DNA of 7,516 nt, taken from positions 19,079 to 26,594 of the forward strand of contig PMLN01000229.1 of assembly GCA_003158885.1 (NCBI GenBank), in the 5' to 3' direction. The position numbers and the translations under genes were made by a program. The notes beneath the pieces are model-generated. The model searched no databases, had not been told where the DNA came from, and was given only the letters and a program-made list of their open reading frames with translations. Within the stretch, counting starts at the first letter, position 1, and the number at the start of each line of letters is the position of its first letter. This document shows, piece after piece, positions 5,986 to 7,516 of the stretch. Source of the stretch: Anaerolineae bacterium (lineage in GTDB: Bacteria; Chloroflexota; Anaerolineae; Anaerolineales; Villigracilaceae).

Positions 5986-7516
5986 ATGCCGAATGACGAT
6001 TTGCAAACACGTGCGATCAATACAATTCGTTTCCTTTCCGCCGATGCGGTGCAGCAAGCCAATTCGGGACACCCCGGACTTCCCATGGGCGCCGCCGCAA
6101 TGGCTTTCACTTTGTGGACGCGTCATCTTCGCCACAATCCGCGCAATCCCAATTGGGCCGGCCGCGACCGGTTTATTTTGTCGGGTGGGCATGGCTCGAT
6201 GCTGCTCTACTCGCTTTTGCATCTGACGGGCTACGATCTTTCATTGGATGAGATCAGGAACTTTCGTCAGTGGGGCAGCAGGACGCCCGGCCATCCTGAA
6301 CATGGATTGACGCCTGGTGTGGAAACCACCACCGGCCCGCTGGGTCAGGGTTTTGCGACCGGCGTTGGCATGGCGATGGCGCGTGCGCATATGGCCGCGG
6401 AATTCTCTCCCGATTTATTTGATTATTACATTTACGCAATTGTCACCGATGGCGATTTGATGGAAGGCATAAGCTCGGAAGCCGCCTCGCTGGCCGGTCA
6501 TTTGCAATTAAGCCATCTGATCTATCTTTACGATAACAACCATATTTCGATTGATGGTTCCACGGACCTGGCTTTTACCGAGGATCGCGCCGCGCGCTTT
6601 GCGGCCTATGGCTGGTACGTTCAAAAGGTGGAGGATGGGAATAACGTGGATGCAGTGGATGCCGCCATACAGGCTGCAAAAATTCATCCCCAGCCAGCAT
6701 TGATCCTCTGCCGTACTCATATCGGATTTGGCGCGCCGCATAGGCAGGATACGGCCAAGGCGCACGGCGAACCGCTTGGCGACGAGGAGTTGAATGCCGC
6801 CAAACAGAACCTCGGCTGGCCGCTGGAACCGCGCTTTTATATTCCCGAAGATGTGCTGGCATATTATCGGGAAAGTATTGGGCGAGGGGATAAGGCTGAG
6901 AAAGAATGGCGAAACAGGTTCGATGTATATAAGGCCGAACATCCCGATCTCGGTGCGGAATTGGAACGCCGCTTGAAAGGCGAACTGCCCAAGGGTTGGG
7001 AGGCGGCATTGCCCGTCTTTCCGGCGGATCCAAAAGGCATGGCCACGCGCGTCTCATCTGGCAAGGTGCTTAACGCCCTCTCAACCATTATGCCTGAATT
7101 GGTCGGCGGTTCGGCTGATTTGACTCCTTCGAATAACACGAAATTCGATGGTGCAGTTGATTTTGGAAAAGATAATCCGGCTGGACGCTACTTTCACTTT
7201 GGCGTCCGCGAACATGCCATGGGCGCCGCGCTCAACGGCATGGCTTTACATGGCGGCGTGATCCCCTACGGTGGCACCTTCCTGATCTTTTCGGATTACA
7301 TGAAGCCGGCCATCCGCATCGCGGCCATATCCCATATTCGTTCCATATTCGTTTTTACGCATGACAGTGTCGGCCTCGGCGAAGATGGCCCGACTCATCA
7401 GCCGATTGAGCAACTGGCCGCTTTGCGCGCCATCCCCAATCTGGTCTTGATTCGCCCCGCGGACGCCAATGAAGTGGTGGAGGCTTGGAAGATTGCGATC
7501 AAACGGAGCGATGGGC
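5986..7516 (+). CDS. tkt: Transketolase, 5' part (runs off the window)
   Basis: The first 510 codons of transketolase are present, roughly three quarters of the usual 660-670 residues; the frame is open to the right edge. The enzyme uses thiamine diphosphate and a divalent metal to move two-carbon ketol units between sugar phosphates in the non-oxidative pentose phosphate pathway, in the cytoplasm. Visible landmarks are NSGHPG (H29), SGGHGSM (H69), the PGHPEHG and VETTTGPLGQG stretch (102-122), the diphosphate/metal motif TDGDLMEG with D155 followed by DNNHISIDG with N185, H260 in KAHGEPLG, GGSADLTPSN (D378), the cofactor-activating glutamate E409 in VREHAM, and EDGPTHQP with H471. No frameshift is seen. 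The start ATG has a Shine-Dalgarno and gives the expected N-terminus. It follows the DUF429 gene by 13 bases. A 1-deoxyxylulose-5-phosphate synthase identity is excluded by the overall motif pattern and by the length of the N-terminal part. Confidence 0.97.
   Translation, partial: MPNDDLQTRAINTIRFLSADAVQQANSGHPGLPMGAAAMAFTLWTRHLRHNPRNPNWAGRDRFILSGGHGSMLLYSLLHLTGYDLSLDEIRNFRQWGSRTPGHPEHGLTPGVETTTGPLGQGFATGVGMAMARAHMAAEFSPDLFDYYIYAIVTDGDLMEGISSEAASLAGHLQLSHLIYLYDNNHISIDGSTDLAFTEDRAARFAAYGWYVQKVEDGNNVDAVDAAIQAAKIHPQPALILCRTHIGFGAPHRQDTAKAHGEPLGDEELNAAKQNLGWPLEPRFYIPEDVLAYYRESIGRGDKAEKEWRNRFDVYKAEHPDLGAELERRLKGELPKGWEAALPVFPADPKGMATRVSSGKVLNALSTIMPELVGGSADLTPSNNTKFDGAVDFGKDNPAGRYFHFGVREHAMGAALNGMALHGGVIPYGGTFLIFSDYMKPAIRIAAISHIRSIFVFTHDSVGLGEDGPTHQPIEQLAALRAIPNLVLIRPADANEVVEAWKIAIKRSDG

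Noticed and set aside
6439..6468. Transketolase cofactor motif reads TDG where many homologues have GDG.
   Set aside because: The functional Asp (D155) and the partner Asn (N185) are present and the replaced glycine is known to vary, so I do not consider this a defect.
6508..7057. Overlapping - strand open frames inside the transketolase gene.
   Set aside because: The transketolase frame is continuous and carries all the motifs through this stretch, so these are shadows.

Overview
The window is a nearly gap-free bacterial chromosomal segment; every intergenic gap is shorter than 80 bases. It holds eight genes, two of them cut by the window edges. Mid-range GC, a Tad-type secretion cluster, a double-zinc-ribbon ComF, a DUF429 protein and a derived Lgt-like protein beside a TlpA-like redoxin together suggest an environmental Chloroflexota bacterium, probably of class Anaerolineae. 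That assignment rests on the general character of the proteins, not on a marker gene. I see no rRNA, tRNA, mobile element, CRISPR array or phage signal.

Left block (1-3798, + strand): the 3' end of the Tad pilus ATPase gene cpaF/tadA, then the two inner-membrane platform genes tadB and tadC (1-base gap between them), then comF from a TTG start with a strong Shine-Dalgarno, then a long-form hpf. The gaps are 33, 1, 27 and 41 bases, so this could be one transcription unit. It joins a Tad pilus motor and platform to a competence-type phosphoribosyltransferase-fold protein and a ribosome hibernation factor. An 11-bp perfect inverted repeat (3822-3851) lies between the converging hpf and lgt-like genes and probably terminates both.

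Middle block (3878-5154, - strand): tlpA-like thioredoxin followed by an lgt-like membrane protein, overlapping by ATGA and so translationally coupled. The Lgt-like protein keeps the family's scaffold motifs but has lost the histidine and arginine/asparagine positions of the active centre. It may be a repurposed paralogue working with the redoxin.

Right block (5211-7516, + strand): a DUF429 protein, then transketolase 13 bases later, cut by the window end. Transketolase is the non-oxidative pentose phosphate enzyme, and all cofactor and substrate residues in the visible part look intact. The divergent tlpA and DUF429 genes share a 56-base AT-rich spacer that must hold both start regions unless transcription begins inside the neighbouring gene.

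Most of the window is ordinary housekeeping and pilus material. The points most worth a second look are the active-site-degenerate Lgt paired with TlpA, comF directly downstream of tadC, and the DUF429 protein with Asn at a usually acidic position, coupled to transketolase.
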